Assembly: GCF_003052605.1 (NCBI RefSeq)
Contig: NZ_QASO01000091.1
Location: 1 to 33,870, forward strand
Length of the DNA: 33,870 nucleotides
Direction: 5' to 3'
DNA from: Ectopseudomonas oleovorans
GTDB lineage: Bacteria > Pseudomonadota > Gammaproteobacteria > Pseudomonadales > Pseudomonadaceae
In this document: one piece after another, positions 7,450-15,041 of the stretch
Layout: each line of letters begins with the position of its first letter
Numbering within the stretch: the first letter of the stretch is position 1
Notes under the pieces: model-generated
Told to the model about the DNA's origin: nothing
What the model saw: only the letters and a program-made list of their open reading frames with translations
The model's database searches: none
Position numbers and translations under genes: made by a program

Positions 7450-9167
7450 GAATTAGAAAATTATACAGTGAGCCGCAGGTTTTCGATCCTATCTCATTTA
7501 AAGACGGGATCAATCTCATACTTGGTGAGACGACAGAAAACAATGTCAAGACCAATGGCGTCGGTAAGTCCATGGCTGTCGAGTTCATCAACTACGGTCT
7601 TCTAAAGCGTCATGAAGAGAGCCGGGTCTCCCTGATCCCGAACGAAGCCTTTCCTTACAGTACGCTAATTTGCCTGGATTTCGAGATCAACGGCAAACCC
7701 ATCACGATCAAAAGAAGCATCGATAATCATAAGTGTCCGATCCTGATGGTGGGCGGGAAGACCATTCCTTTCACCGACATCGAAGATGCCACAAGCTATC
7801 TGACGACGTTGCTTTTCGGTTCAGCCAACGATGAAAGCATCCCATCATTCCGCACCATGATGGGGCCCTTGATACGGGATGAACGGTCGGAATTTAAATC
7901 CATTATCAAATGCTTTGACACCAATCGAAACATTCCGCCTGACTATACACCGCATCTCTACTTGCTGAATATCGACCCCAAGCCATACAAACAGGCAAAG
8001 GCTCTTTGGGGGGAGATAGACAAGATCGGAAAAGCCATTTCAAAGGCCAAAGAAAATATTGCCGCTATCACCGGAAAAAATGTTTCTGAGGCCAAGGCTG
8101 ATTTAAACGAACTGATCAGCCAGGTTACAAGGATTCACCAGGAAATCGAGCGCCTGGAAAATATTGAAGGTTACGACATCGTAAAGGATGAGATAATCGA
8201 GATTGAAAGACAGCTCGAAGAGTTTCGATCCCGGCAGGCAGTCATCAAGACTGAGCTTTCAAAGATCAAGCTATTCCGGGGCGACAATTATATCGACGAA
8301 GGTGAGGTAGCCGAGCTTTATAATCAGTTCAAGGCAGGCCTTGGTGACCTCATCAAAAAGCAAATCGAAGAAGTAACCGCCTTCAAGAAAAGAATTGATA
8401 ACTTCCAGAAAACCCTAGTCGACGGGCGTCGGAAAGAGCTCGAAGATAGCCTTAAAGACATAGATTCCAACATCATCCGTCTTGATCGTATTTACCGGGA
8501 AAAGCTTTCTCTCATTGATCAGAAAGGTGCTCTAAAAAACCTTCGTCAGACCATTGCGACCTATCAGAAAAAGGTAGAGGATCACGCATCTCTTTCTGCT
8601 TTTATTAAAAAGCATGCAGACTACGAGCGCGAGAAGAAAGAAAAGACAAACGAGCGAGATGGCCTGATTTTTCTGCTCGACAGCTTTGTAACTAATTCTT
8701 CTAACGTGATCGACTCCCTGGAGCAAACCATTCTCGACATACACGAGGTTGTTGCTGGAAATCGGCAAAGCTCTTTTGAAGTGGAAATAACCAAGAAGAA
8801 AGAGGTTGTAAAATTTGAACTCCGTATTTATGATGATGGCAGTCATAGCAATGAGCGTGAGAAGGTATTTATTTACGATCTCGGCCTGCTAACTAATGCT
8901 GAAATAGGTAGGCGGCACCCGGGGTTGTTGATACACGATAATATTTTTGATGTCGACTATGACACGCTGCTCAGAAGTCTTAACTATCTCGGTGATAGCG
9001 AGAGGGTACTGGCACAAAAGCAATATATTCTGACGCTGAACAGCGATAAGATATATGAGGCAGATATTCACTCGCGCTTAAGGCTTGACCTTGAGGGGCT
9101 CAAGCGAGCCGCATTTACGAAGACTACAAGGTTTCTGAAGGTCAACTACCAAGAACTATCCCTGTAG
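7443..9167 (+). CDS. DUF2326 SMC/Rad50-like ABC ATPase of the ABC-3C system
   Basis: A 574-aa ATPase with a GTG start (7443) overlapping the previous gene by 7 bp. Residues 22-43 form the first strand and an unusually long Walker A region (LILGETTENNV, then NGVGKS at 38-43). Residues ~180-430 are a charged, heptad-like coiled-coil hairpin (QVTRIHQEIERLENIEG, later EKKEKTNERDGLI). The C-terminal ATPase lobe has Walker B LLIHD (Asp499) followed by NIFD. This is the DUF2326 architecture, related to SMC/Rad50/RecN proteins that act on nucleoprotein. It is the likely energy-using sensor of the system. AT-rich codon use matches the SMEK gene and differs from the core genome. No gene of the system follows. 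Confidence 0.87.
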   Translation: MLRIRKLYSEPQVFDPISFKDGINLILGETTENNVKTNGVGKSMAVEFINYGLLKRHEESRVSLIPNEAFPYSTLICLDFEINGKPITIKRSIDNHKCPILMVGGKTIPFTDIEDATSYLTTLLFGSANDESIPSFRTMMGPLIRDERSEFKSIIKCFDTNRNIPPDYTPHLYLLNIDPKPYKQAKALWGEIDKIGKAISKAKENIAAITGKNVSEAKADLNELISQVTRIHQEIERLENIEGYDIVKDEIIEIERQLEEFRSRQAVIKTELSKIKLFRGDNYIDEGEVAELYNQFKAGLGDLIKKQIEEVTAFKKRIDNFQKTLVDGRRKELEDSLKDIDSNIIRLDRIYREKLSLIDQKGALKNLRQTIATYQKKVEDHASLSAFIKKHADYEREKKEKTNERDGLIFLLDSFVTNSSNVIDSLEQTILDIHEVVAGNRQSSFEVEITKKKEVVKFELRIYDDGSHSNEREKVFIYDLGLLTNAEIGRRHPGLLIHDNIFDVDYDTLLRSLNYLGDSERVLAQKQYILTLNSDKIYEADIHSRLRLDLEGLKRAAFTKTTRFLKVNYQELSL

Positions 9168-9515
9168 GATTAGAAGATTCTGTTTGTAAGAAAAGTAATT
9201 TGGGACTCAAGCGTCATGACATATCCTTCGCGTGAGGCCTTCGGAAAAACTCAGTCTGTTAGCCCTTTGAGCAGGTAGGAAGGTTCGATCCGAATGAATA
9301 TGTCAATCTCACCAGCGACCAGCCCGTTTTTTGTCAATCCATCGCTGTAGTATTGACTGTCAATCTTCGGGCTGCAGATATCGGCCATAGTCTAGAAATT
9401 CTGGGGCTCAGAGAGGTGTCAATGGTGTGCTCGTCATTTGATGCAAGGCATTACTGGCCGGACGATCCCTTGATTGCCGAACCCACTGCGCGGGCCAAAC
9501 CGCGCAAGTGAGGGC
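9168..9515. other. Gap at the island/core junction with a possible small remnant ORF
   Basis: About 350 bp without a confident gene. A 45-residue frame runs on the minus strand from ATG 9388 to TGA 9251; its end (LVAGEIDIFIRIEPSYLL) is protein-like but belongs to no family I know, and an in-frame stop sits two codons before the ATG, so it looks like a remnant. A 7-bp GC-rich hairpin (9487-9493 with 9500-9506) lies just past the dsbS stop and could help end that transcript, though no T-run follows. GC content rises to the core level across this gap. No tRNA or attachment repeat is seen. Confidence 0.4.
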
Positions 9516-10850
9516 TCAGGGTGTTTCGCGGCGTAGCGCTGCGCCCAGTTGCACTTCCAGGCCATCGCCATGGGCGATGAACTGCAGGGTGCAGCCGCAA
9601 CGTTCAGCGATGGCCTTGACGATGGAAAGGCCAAGGCCGCTGCCGTCGCTGTCGGCGCTGCGCCAGAAGCGCTCGGTGAAACGCTGCAGGCGTTCAGGGG
9701 TAATGCCCGGTCCCTGGTCGCGTACCTTGAACAGCACGCCATGCGGGCCATCAAGGGCTATGTGCAGAGACACCGAGGTTCCCGCTTTGGTATGGCGGCG
9801 GGCGTTTTCCAGCAGATTGCGCAATGCCGCGATGGCCAGGGCCGGTGGCATCGCCAGGCAGCGTTCGGGCAGATCGTCGGCGCAGCTCAGCTCGATGGGC
9901 GCACCGGTTTTCTGCGTGGCATCGGCGATGGCCTGACGGGCGATCTCCAACGGTCGGCAGGGCAGGCCTTCATCGAACGGCAGGTTGCCCTCGACCCGTG
10001 CCAGCATCAGCAACTGTTCGAGGATGCGTTGCAGGCGGTCGGCGCCCTGTTCGGCCATGGCGATGGCCGTGCGTGCGTTGTCGCCCTCGGTCATTGCCGC
10101 CACTTGCAGATGGGTTTTTACCGCTGTCAGCGGGCTGCGCAGTTCGTGTGCGGCGTCGTCGGTCAGCCTGCGCTCGCGCTCCAGGGTGTCGCCGATGCGT
10201 TGGAACAGTTGGTTCTGCGCCTCTACCAGGGGCGCCAGTTCTGCCGATAGACCGGTCAAGGGCAGCGGCTCGCTGGTATTGGCGCTGCGCCTGGCGAGTG
10301 CGGCGCGGATTCGTTCCAGTGGCGCCAGGCCGCGACCGAGCCCGATCCACAGCAAGGCCAGGCTACCGAGCAGGGCGACCACGACGGGCAGCGCCGCAGC
10401 CAGCAGAATCGAGCGTTTCAGCGTGGCGCGCTCATCCAGGCGATCGGCCGTGGTGATGCGCAGATCACCCTGGATCAGGGTGAAGCTGCGCCACGGGCGG
10501 TCACCGATGATCTGGTCGCGAAAACCTTTCTGACCCGCGTCGAGCAGGTCGTCCGGTGTCGAATGGCTGCGCGCCAGTACCTCGCCGCGCAGCGAGCTGA
10601 TCTGGCAGGCCAGACCGTTGGGAATACCCAACTGTTCTGCGCTCAGATGTGGCACGCGATCATTGGCCGTGCGTGCCTGCGGTAGTTGCACCAGCAAGCC
10701 CGCGACCATGCGCGCGGATGCCGCCAGGCGTTCGTCGAGCGACTGCATCAGCTGGTTGCGCAAGTCATAGAGCATCCAGGTCGCGGCCAGCGACCAGAGC
10801 AGGACGAAGGCGGCGCCAAGGCCGAGGGTCAGGCGCAGACGCAAGGTCAT
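9516..10850 (-). CDS. dsbS: Sensor histidine kinase, DsbS-like (copper/redox two-component system)
   Basis: A 444-aa inner-membrane kinase. A membrane helix at ~9-28, a periplasmic domain of ~115 residues and a second helix at ~146-170 are followed by a HAMP-like linker. The H-box is AAHELRSP with the phospho-acceptor His235; the N-box is NLLENARRH (349 region); the G-boxes are VRDQGPGI and GSGLGLSIVKA. The ATG overlaps the stop of the regulator gene (ATGA), so the pair is coupled. It faces dsbD divergently, as the DsbRS pair does in P. aeruginosa. From memory, Cu(I) sensing by P. aeruginosa DsbS is assigned to Cys82; this protein has its only periplasmic cysteine at residue 82 (GLACQIS), which fits. 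Confidence 0.9.
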   Translation of the reverse strand: MTLRLRLTLGLGAAFVLLWSLAATWMLYDLRNQLMQSLDERLAASARMVAGLLVQLPQARTANDRVPHLSAEQLGIPNGLACQISSLRGEVLARSHSTPDDLLDAGQKGFRDQIIGDRPWRSFTLIQGDLRITTADRLDERATLKRSILLAAALPVVVALLGSLALLWIGLGRGLAPLERIRAALARRSANTSEPLPLTGLSAELAPLVEAQNQLFQRIGDTLERERRLTDDAAHELRSPLTAVKTHLQVAAMTEGDNARTAIAMAEQGADRLQRILEQLLMLARVEGNLPFDEGLPCRPLEIARQAIADATQKTGAPIELSCADDLPERCLAMPPALAIAALRNLLENARRHTKAGTSVSLHIALDGPHGVLFKVRDQGPGITPERLQRFTERFWRSADSDGSGLGLSIVKAIAERCGCTLQFIAHGDGLEVQLGAALRRETP

Positions 10851-11527
10851 GGCCGCTGCTCCTCATGTCCGGCAGGGCCGAGGCGATAGCCTAGGCCGCG
10901 CACCGTTTCGACGATGCCGTTGCCGAGTTTTCGCCGCAGGTGATGGATATGCACGTTGAGGGCGTTGCTCTCGACCTCGTCATCGAGGCCGTAGACCGAG
11001 TCCTTGAGGTGTTCGCTGCTGAGGATGCGTCCCGGATTCTGCAGCAACGCCTGCAGCAGCGCCTGTTCGCGGCGCGAAAGATCGATGGGCTGGCCGCAAA
11101 GACTCACCGCACAGGTGGTCGGGTCGTACTGCAATGGCCCGTGATCGATCAGGTGCGTGGTCCGGCCTGCGGCGCGGCGCAGCAGGGCGTGCAGGCGGGC
11201 AGCCAGCTCGCGCAGATCGAAGGGTTTGGTCAGGTAGTCGTCGGCGCCGGCCTGCAGGCCAGCAACCCGCTCGGCGATGGCGTCGCGTGCGGTCAGGACC
11301 AGGACCGGCAGCACCATGCCGTCGCGGCGTAGGCGTTGCAACAAGGCCAGGCCGTCTTCGTCGGGCAGGCCGAGGTCGAGAATCAGCAGGTCGAAATGGC
11401 TGTGCTGCAACAGGCTTTGCGTCGCCGCCGCACTGGCCGCATGGGCGACGGTGAACCCCTGGGCTTGCAGGCCGGCGATCACGCCGCTGGCGATCAGCGA
11501 GTTGTCTTCGGTAAGCAGAACATGCAT
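10847..11527 (-). CDS. dsbR: OmpR-family response regulator, DsbR-like
   Basis: A 226-aa regulator with a receiver domain (acidic pair Glu7-Asp8, phospho-acceptor Asp51 in LILDLGLPDEDG, Thr79, Lys101 in YLTKPFD) and a C-terminal OmpR/PhoB winged helix (NALNVHIHHLRRKLGNGIVETVRGLGYRL). The kinase gene overlaps its stop by 4 bp. It is transcribed away from dsbD across a 144-bp intergenic region that holds a tandem 8-bp repeat with 11-bp spacing, the geometry OmpR-type dimers bind. By context it controls the dsbD-tlpA-dsbG operon and probably itself. The assignment to DsbR rather than another QseB/PmrA-like regulator rests on gene order. Confidence 0.9.
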   Translation of the reverse strand: MHVLLTEDNSLIASGVIAGLQAQGFTVAHAASAAATQSLLQHSHFDLLILDLGLPDEDGLALLQRLRRDGMVLPVLVLTARDAIAERVAGLQAGADDYLTKPFDLRELAARLHALLRRAAGRTTHLIDHGPLQYDPTTCAVSLCGQPIDLSRREQALLQALLQNPGRILSSEHLKDSVYGLDDEVESNALNVHIHHLRRKLGNGIVETVRGLGYRLGPAGHEEQRP

Positions 11528-11607
11528 GGGCGGTAGTGGAGGCAGAGGGCGAGTCGACAGTATCGCTCATCGCGATTAAGGCAGGATTATTGGCTCTGAT
11601 TGGCGGG

Positions 11608-11626
11608 CTGTTAATCGGCTGTTAAT
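11608..11626 (+). promoter_or_regulatory. Tandem repeat, candidate DsbR operator between dsbR and dsbD
   Basis: CTGTTAAT occurs at 11608-11615 and again at 11619-11626, so the two copies are exactly 11 bp apart, on one face of the helix. This is the usual arrangement for OmpR/PhoB-type regulators. It lies 46 bp before the chosen dsbD start and about 80 bp before the dsbR start, and could serve both promoters. It is the only such repeat I found in this intergenic region. Confidence 0.6.
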
Positions 11627-11671
11627 TGCACTTTGGCATCCTCGACACCTCCTCAGTTGCGCGGTGTCGTC

Positions 11672-13402
11672 ATGCGTTCGCTCGTTGTTCTCCTCAGTCT
11701 GTTCTGTAGCGCCGCGTTTGCCTCGCTGCCCATTGACGGCCTGCGCTCGGGCGATGACTTTCTGGCTGCCGAGCAGGCATTCGTGCTCGACGTGCAGCAG
11801 CAGAGCGAAGGTGAAACGACGCTGAGCTGGGACATAGCGCCGGGTTACTACCTGTATCAGCAACGCCTCAAGTTCACTGGCCTGACCGATGAACAGGCGC
11901 CAGAGCTACCGCCGGGCCTGGCTCATGAGGACGAGTATTTCGGTGCCTCGCAGATCTATCGTGAGCGCCTGCAGCTGACCCTGCCAGCCGAGGCGCGCGG
12001 GCGTATCGAGGTGCAATGGCAGGGCTGTGCCGATGCCGGCCTGTGTTACCCACCGCAGACCCGGATGCTCGATCTTGGTGGTACTGGCGCCGCCGAAGCC
12101 GGTCGGGCCGATGACCTGGCCTTGCTCGATGGTCTGCAGCAGCAGGCGCTGTGGCTGAGCATGGCAGTGTTCTTCGGCCTGGGCCTGCTGCTGGCGTTCA
12201 CGCCTTGTTCACTGCCGATGCTGCCGATTCTCGCGGGTATCGTGGTGGGTAGCCGCGCTTCGCCATCGCGCGGCTTTGCCCTGGCGGGTACTTATGCGCT
12301 GAGCATGGCGCTGGTCTATGCGCTGCTCGGCGTACTGGCGGCAGCGCTCGGCGCCAATCTGCAGAGTCTGTTGCAGCAACCCTGGTTGATTGGCTCGTTC
12401 GCGACGCTGTTCGTGCTGTTGGCGCTGCCGATGTTTGGCTTCTTCGAGTTGCAACTGCCGGCTGCGCTGCGTGATCGCCTGGAGCGGGTCGGGCGCGGGC
12501 AGCAGGGCGGTAGCCTGGTGGGGGCCGGTTTGCTCGGCGTGCTCTCTGGTCTGCTGGTCGGCCCCTGCATGACCGCACCGTTGGCGGCTGCCTTGCTGTT
12601 CATCGGGCAGAGTGGCGACCTGTTGCAGGGCGGCCTGGTGCTGTTCGCGCTGGGGCTGGGCATCGGTACGCCGCTGGTGCTGCTGGTAACGCTGGGCAAT
12701 CGCCTGCTGCCCAAGCCGGGACTGTGGATGGAGCGGGTCAAGGCGGTGTTCGGTTTTCTCTTTCTGGCCACGGCGCTGTACCTGCTGCGGCCACTGCTGG
12801 CCGAGTCGATCTGGCTGGCGCTGAGCGGCGCCTGGCTGATACTGGCGGCCAGCAGTCTCGTGCACCTGGCTGCTCAGCTTCAGGCGCAGCGTGCGCTGGC
12901 CCATGCCGGCGCGGCATTGCTTGGGCTATGGGGCGTGGCGATGCTGCTGGGCGCGGCTGCCGGCGGCAGCGATCCTTTACGACCGTTGGGGGTGTTCACT
13001 GCTGTCGCTGCGCCCCAGGCCGAGGTACGCACGGCCAGCTTCGTCGATGTGCGCGAGCCCGGACACCTGCAGCGCGAACTGGATGAAGCCAAGGCGCAGG
13101 GACAATGGGTGCTGGTGGACTACTACGCGGACTGGTGCGTGTCGTGCAAGGTCATGGAGCGCGAGGTATTCGGCAACACCGAGGTGCAGGCGCGCCTGGC
13201 CGATGCGCGCAAGCTGCGTCTGGACGTCACCGCGCCGGGGGCGGCGAGCCGTGAACTGCTCGGCCGTTACCAGGTACTGGGGCCGCCGACCCTGCTGCTG
13301 ATCGGCCCGGACGGCGAGGAGCGGCGCCAGCAGCGCATCACCGGCGAGGCGGATGCGCAGCAGTTTCTGCGGGTCTGGGATAGCACCATGGAGCGTGGCT
13401 GA
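11672..13402 (+). CDS. dsbD: Thiol:disulfide interchange protein DsbD (electron transfer across the inner membrane)
   Basis: A 576-aa protein that carries electrons from cytoplasmic thioredoxin to periplasmic Dsb partners. The order is: signal peptide (1-17), N-terminal alpha domain with the cysteine pair Cys119/Cys125 (CADAGLCYPP), an eight-helix CcdA-like membrane domain with Cys179 (FTPCSLPMLP) and Cys299 (VGPCMTAPL), and a C-terminal thioredoxin domain with CVSC at 489-492. All three redox pairs are present. I chose ATG 11672 because the signal peptide starts there; the frame is open to a TTG at 11633, which would add 13 unlikely residues. It overlaps the next gene (TGATG). It corresponds to the second DsbD type of pseudomonads (DsbD2). 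Confidence 0.94.
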   Translation: MRSLVVLLSLFCSAAFASLPIDGLRSGDDFLAAEQAFVLDVQQQSEGETTLSWDIAPGYYLYQQRLKFTGLTDEQAPELPPGLAHEDEYFGASQIYRERLQLTLPAEARGRIEVQWQGCADAGLCYPPQTRMLDLGGTGAAEAGRADDLALLDGLQQQALWLSMAVFFGLGLLLAFTPCSLPMLPILAGIVVGSRASPSRGFALAGTYALSMALVYALLGVLAAALGANLQSLLQQPWLIGSFATLFVLLALPMFGFFELQLPAALRDRLERVGRGQQGGSLVGAGLLGVLSGLLVGPCMTAPLAAALLFIGQSGDLLQGGLVLFALGLGIGTPLVLLVTLGNRLLPKPGLWMERVKAVFGFLFLATALYLLRPLLAESIWLALSGAWLILAASSLVHLAAQLQAQRALAHAGAALLGLWGVAMLLGAAAGGSDPLRPLGVFTAVAAPQAEVRTASFVDVREPGHLQRELDEAKAQGQWVLVDYYADWCVSCKVMEREVFGNTEVQARLADARKLRLDVTAPGAASRELLGRYQVLGPPTLLLIGPDGEERRQQRITGEADAQQFLRVWDSTMERG

Positions 13403-14211
13403 TGTTGACGATAGGCGTAGGGCCGCTGGCGCTGGGCGTTGGCCATGTATTGCTGTTGGTGAGCCTGCTGCTGGCGACCCTGGTCGGCTGGTGGCTGGGG
13501 CGCAAGCGCCAGGTCAATCCGGAAAAACTGATCTTTCGCCTGTTGCTGGCCGCCTTGCTGGGTGCGCGCCTGGCTTTCGTTGCGCTGTATTTCGAGCATT
13601 ACCAGGATGCACCCTGGCGCGTGATCGACATCCGCGATGGCGGCTTCATCGCCTGGGGCGGCTTGCTGGCGGCAGGGCTGCTGGGCACCTGGTATCTGTG
13701 GCGTCACGCGCAGTTGCGTGTGGCGCTGGGCGGTGGCATGGCCACGGGGCTGCTGATCTGGGGCATGGGCAGCCTGGTGCTGCACACGCTGGAGCAGGGC
13801 ACGCGACTGCCGGAACTGGCCCTGCGCGATGTTCAGGGGCAGTCGGTGGCGCTGCGCGAACAGCTTGGCCAGCCCATGGTGATCAATCTCTGGGCGACCT
13901 GGTGCCCACCTTGCCGGCGGGAGATGCCGGTACTAGCCGAGGCGCAGCGTGAGCATCCGGGTGTGACCTTCGTCTTCGCCAACCAGGGCGAGGGTGCCGG
14001 CGAGGTCAGTGCCTTTCTCGCTAGCCAGGCGCTGCAACTGGACAACGTGCTGCTCGACAGCGGCGGCCGACTCGGGCAACTGGTCGGCTCACGTGCGCTG
14101 CCCACCACCTTGTTCTACGACGCCGAGGGTCGCCAGGTTGGCAGCCACCTCGGTGAACTGTCCCGCGCCAGCCTGGCCCGGGCCCTGGAAACCCTGAAAG
14201 CGGACGAATGA
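13402..14211 (+). CDS. Membrane-anchored TlpA/DsbE-like thiol:disulfide oxidoreductase with an Lgt-like N-terminus
   Basis: A 269-aa protein of two parts. Residues 1-~130 form four membrane helices, and the loop RDGGFIAWGGLLAAGLLG (79-96) resembles a core segment of prolipoprotein diacylglyceryl transferase (Lgt). Residues ~135-269 are a TlpA/thioredoxin domain with the active site WCPPC (Cys168, Cys171) and the cis-proline segment RALPTTLF. The domain should face the periplasm and receive electrons from DsbD. It starts one base inside the dsbD stop and overlaps dsbG by 4 bp, so the three are co-translated. The membrane part is much shorter than a full Lgt and lacks most of its catalytic regions, so it is probably only an anchor or docking unit. 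Confidence 0.88.
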   Translation: MLTIGVGPLALGVGHVLLLVSLLLATLVGWWLGRKRQVNPEKLIFRLLLAALLGARLAFVALYFEHYQDAPWRVIDIRDGGFIAWGGLLAAGLLGTWYLWRHAQLRVALGGGMATGLLIWGMGSLVLHTLEQGTRLPELALRDVQGQSVALREQLGQPMVINLWATWCPPCRREMPVLAEAQREHPGVTFVFANQGEGAGEVSAFLASQALQLDNVLLDSGGRLGQLVGSRALPTTLFYDAEGRQVGSHLGELSRASLARALETLKADE

Positions 14212-14975
14212 TCATGAACTCAATCAAGTCTCTAGCCTTGCTCGGCTTGCTGCTGACGCCACTGACCCAGGCCGATGAGCTGCCTGCGGCTATCAAGGCT
14301 GTCGAAGGCCGTGGGGCCAAGGTAGTGGGTAGCTTCGACGCGCCTGGTGGGCTCAAGGGCTATGCCGCGCGCTACAACGGCCAGGGTCTGGCGCTGTACC
14401 TGACGGCCGATGGTGAGCATGTGCTGATCGGCACCTTGCTCGATGCCAAGGGGGGGGACCTGACCAAGGAACCACTGGAGCGTCTGGTCTATCAGCCGCT
14501 GGGTCAGGAGATGTGGCAGCAGTTGCAAGGCAGCACCTGGATCGCTGACGGCGACGACAAGGCACCACGCGTCGTTTACATGTTCTCCGACCCCAACTGC
14601 CCTTACTGCAACATGTTCTGGCGTCAGGCGCGGCCCTGGGTCGAGGCCGGGCGTGTGCAGGTACGCCACGTCATGGTCGGCATGCTGCGCCCGGACAGCC
14701 CCGGCAAGGCGGCGGCGCTGCTCGCTGCCAGCGATCAGCGCAAGGCGCTCGGCGAGCATGAATCGGCCGGGCGCGAAAGCACGCTCAAACCGCTGGGCAA
14801 GATCCCCGAAAAGATCACGGAGCAACTGAACGCCAACATGGAGCTGATGGGCGAAATGGGCGCCTCCGCGACGCCGGCCATCTACTACCTCGATGATGCG
14901 GGCCGTCTGCAGCAGCAGAACGGTGCGCCACGTCCGGACATGCTGGAAACCATCATGGGCTCTGCCAAGCCCTGA
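14208..14975 (+). CDS. dsbG: DsbG-like periplasmic disulfide isomerase/sulfenic-acid reductase
   Basis: A 255-aa periplasmic protein of the DsbC/DsbG family. The signal peptide ends near residue 22 (LTQADE). The N-terminal ~60 residues form the dimerisation domain, followed by a linker helix and a thioredoxin domain with the active site CPYC (Cys131-Cys134) in SDPNCPYCNMF and the cis-proline region GASATPAIYY. DsbG keeps single cysteines reduced and repairs wrong disulfides, using electrons from DsbD. It overlaps the preceding tlpA-like gene (ATGA). A second ATG six bases downstream (14214) could also be the start and would keep the signal peptide. Confidence 0.92.
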   Translation: MIMNSIKSLALLGLLLTPLTQADELPAAIKAVEGRGAKVVGSFDAPGGLKGYAARYNGQGLALYLTADGEHVLIGTLLDAKGGDLTKEPLERLVYQPLGQEMWQQLQGSTWIADGDDKAPRVVYMFSDPNCPYCNMFWRQARPWVEAGRVQVRHVMVGMLRPDSPGKAAALLAASDQRKALGEHESAGRESTLKPLGKIPEKITEQLNANMELMGEMGASATPAIYYLDDAGRLQQQNGAPRPDMLETIMGSAKP

Positions 14976-14981
14976 GTGTCG

Positions 14982-15003
14982 GCGCACAGCCTTGGTTGTG
15001 CGC
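14982..15003 (+). terminator. Hairpin between dsbG and the cytochrome genes
   Basis: GCGCACA (14982-14988) pairs with TGTGCGC (14997-15003) around an 8-base loop, starting 6 bases after the dsbG stop. No T-tract follows, so it is at best a weak terminator or an mRNA-stabilising hairpin that lowers expression of the cytochrome pair relative to the dsb genes. Confidence 0.4.
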
Positions 15004-15041
15004 TTGGAAAAGCCTGATAACAACTATTGAAGAGGATGCCA

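Noticed and set aside
9516..9754. Small frames opposite dsbS, such as one ending in GIVRPVMPCIK
   Set aside because: They are shadows of the kinase ATPase domain, whose N and G boxes are unambiguous on the minus strand.
11633..11671. TTG start for DsbD
   Set aside because: It would put 13 polar residues before a normal signal peptide, and no ribosome site lies before it.
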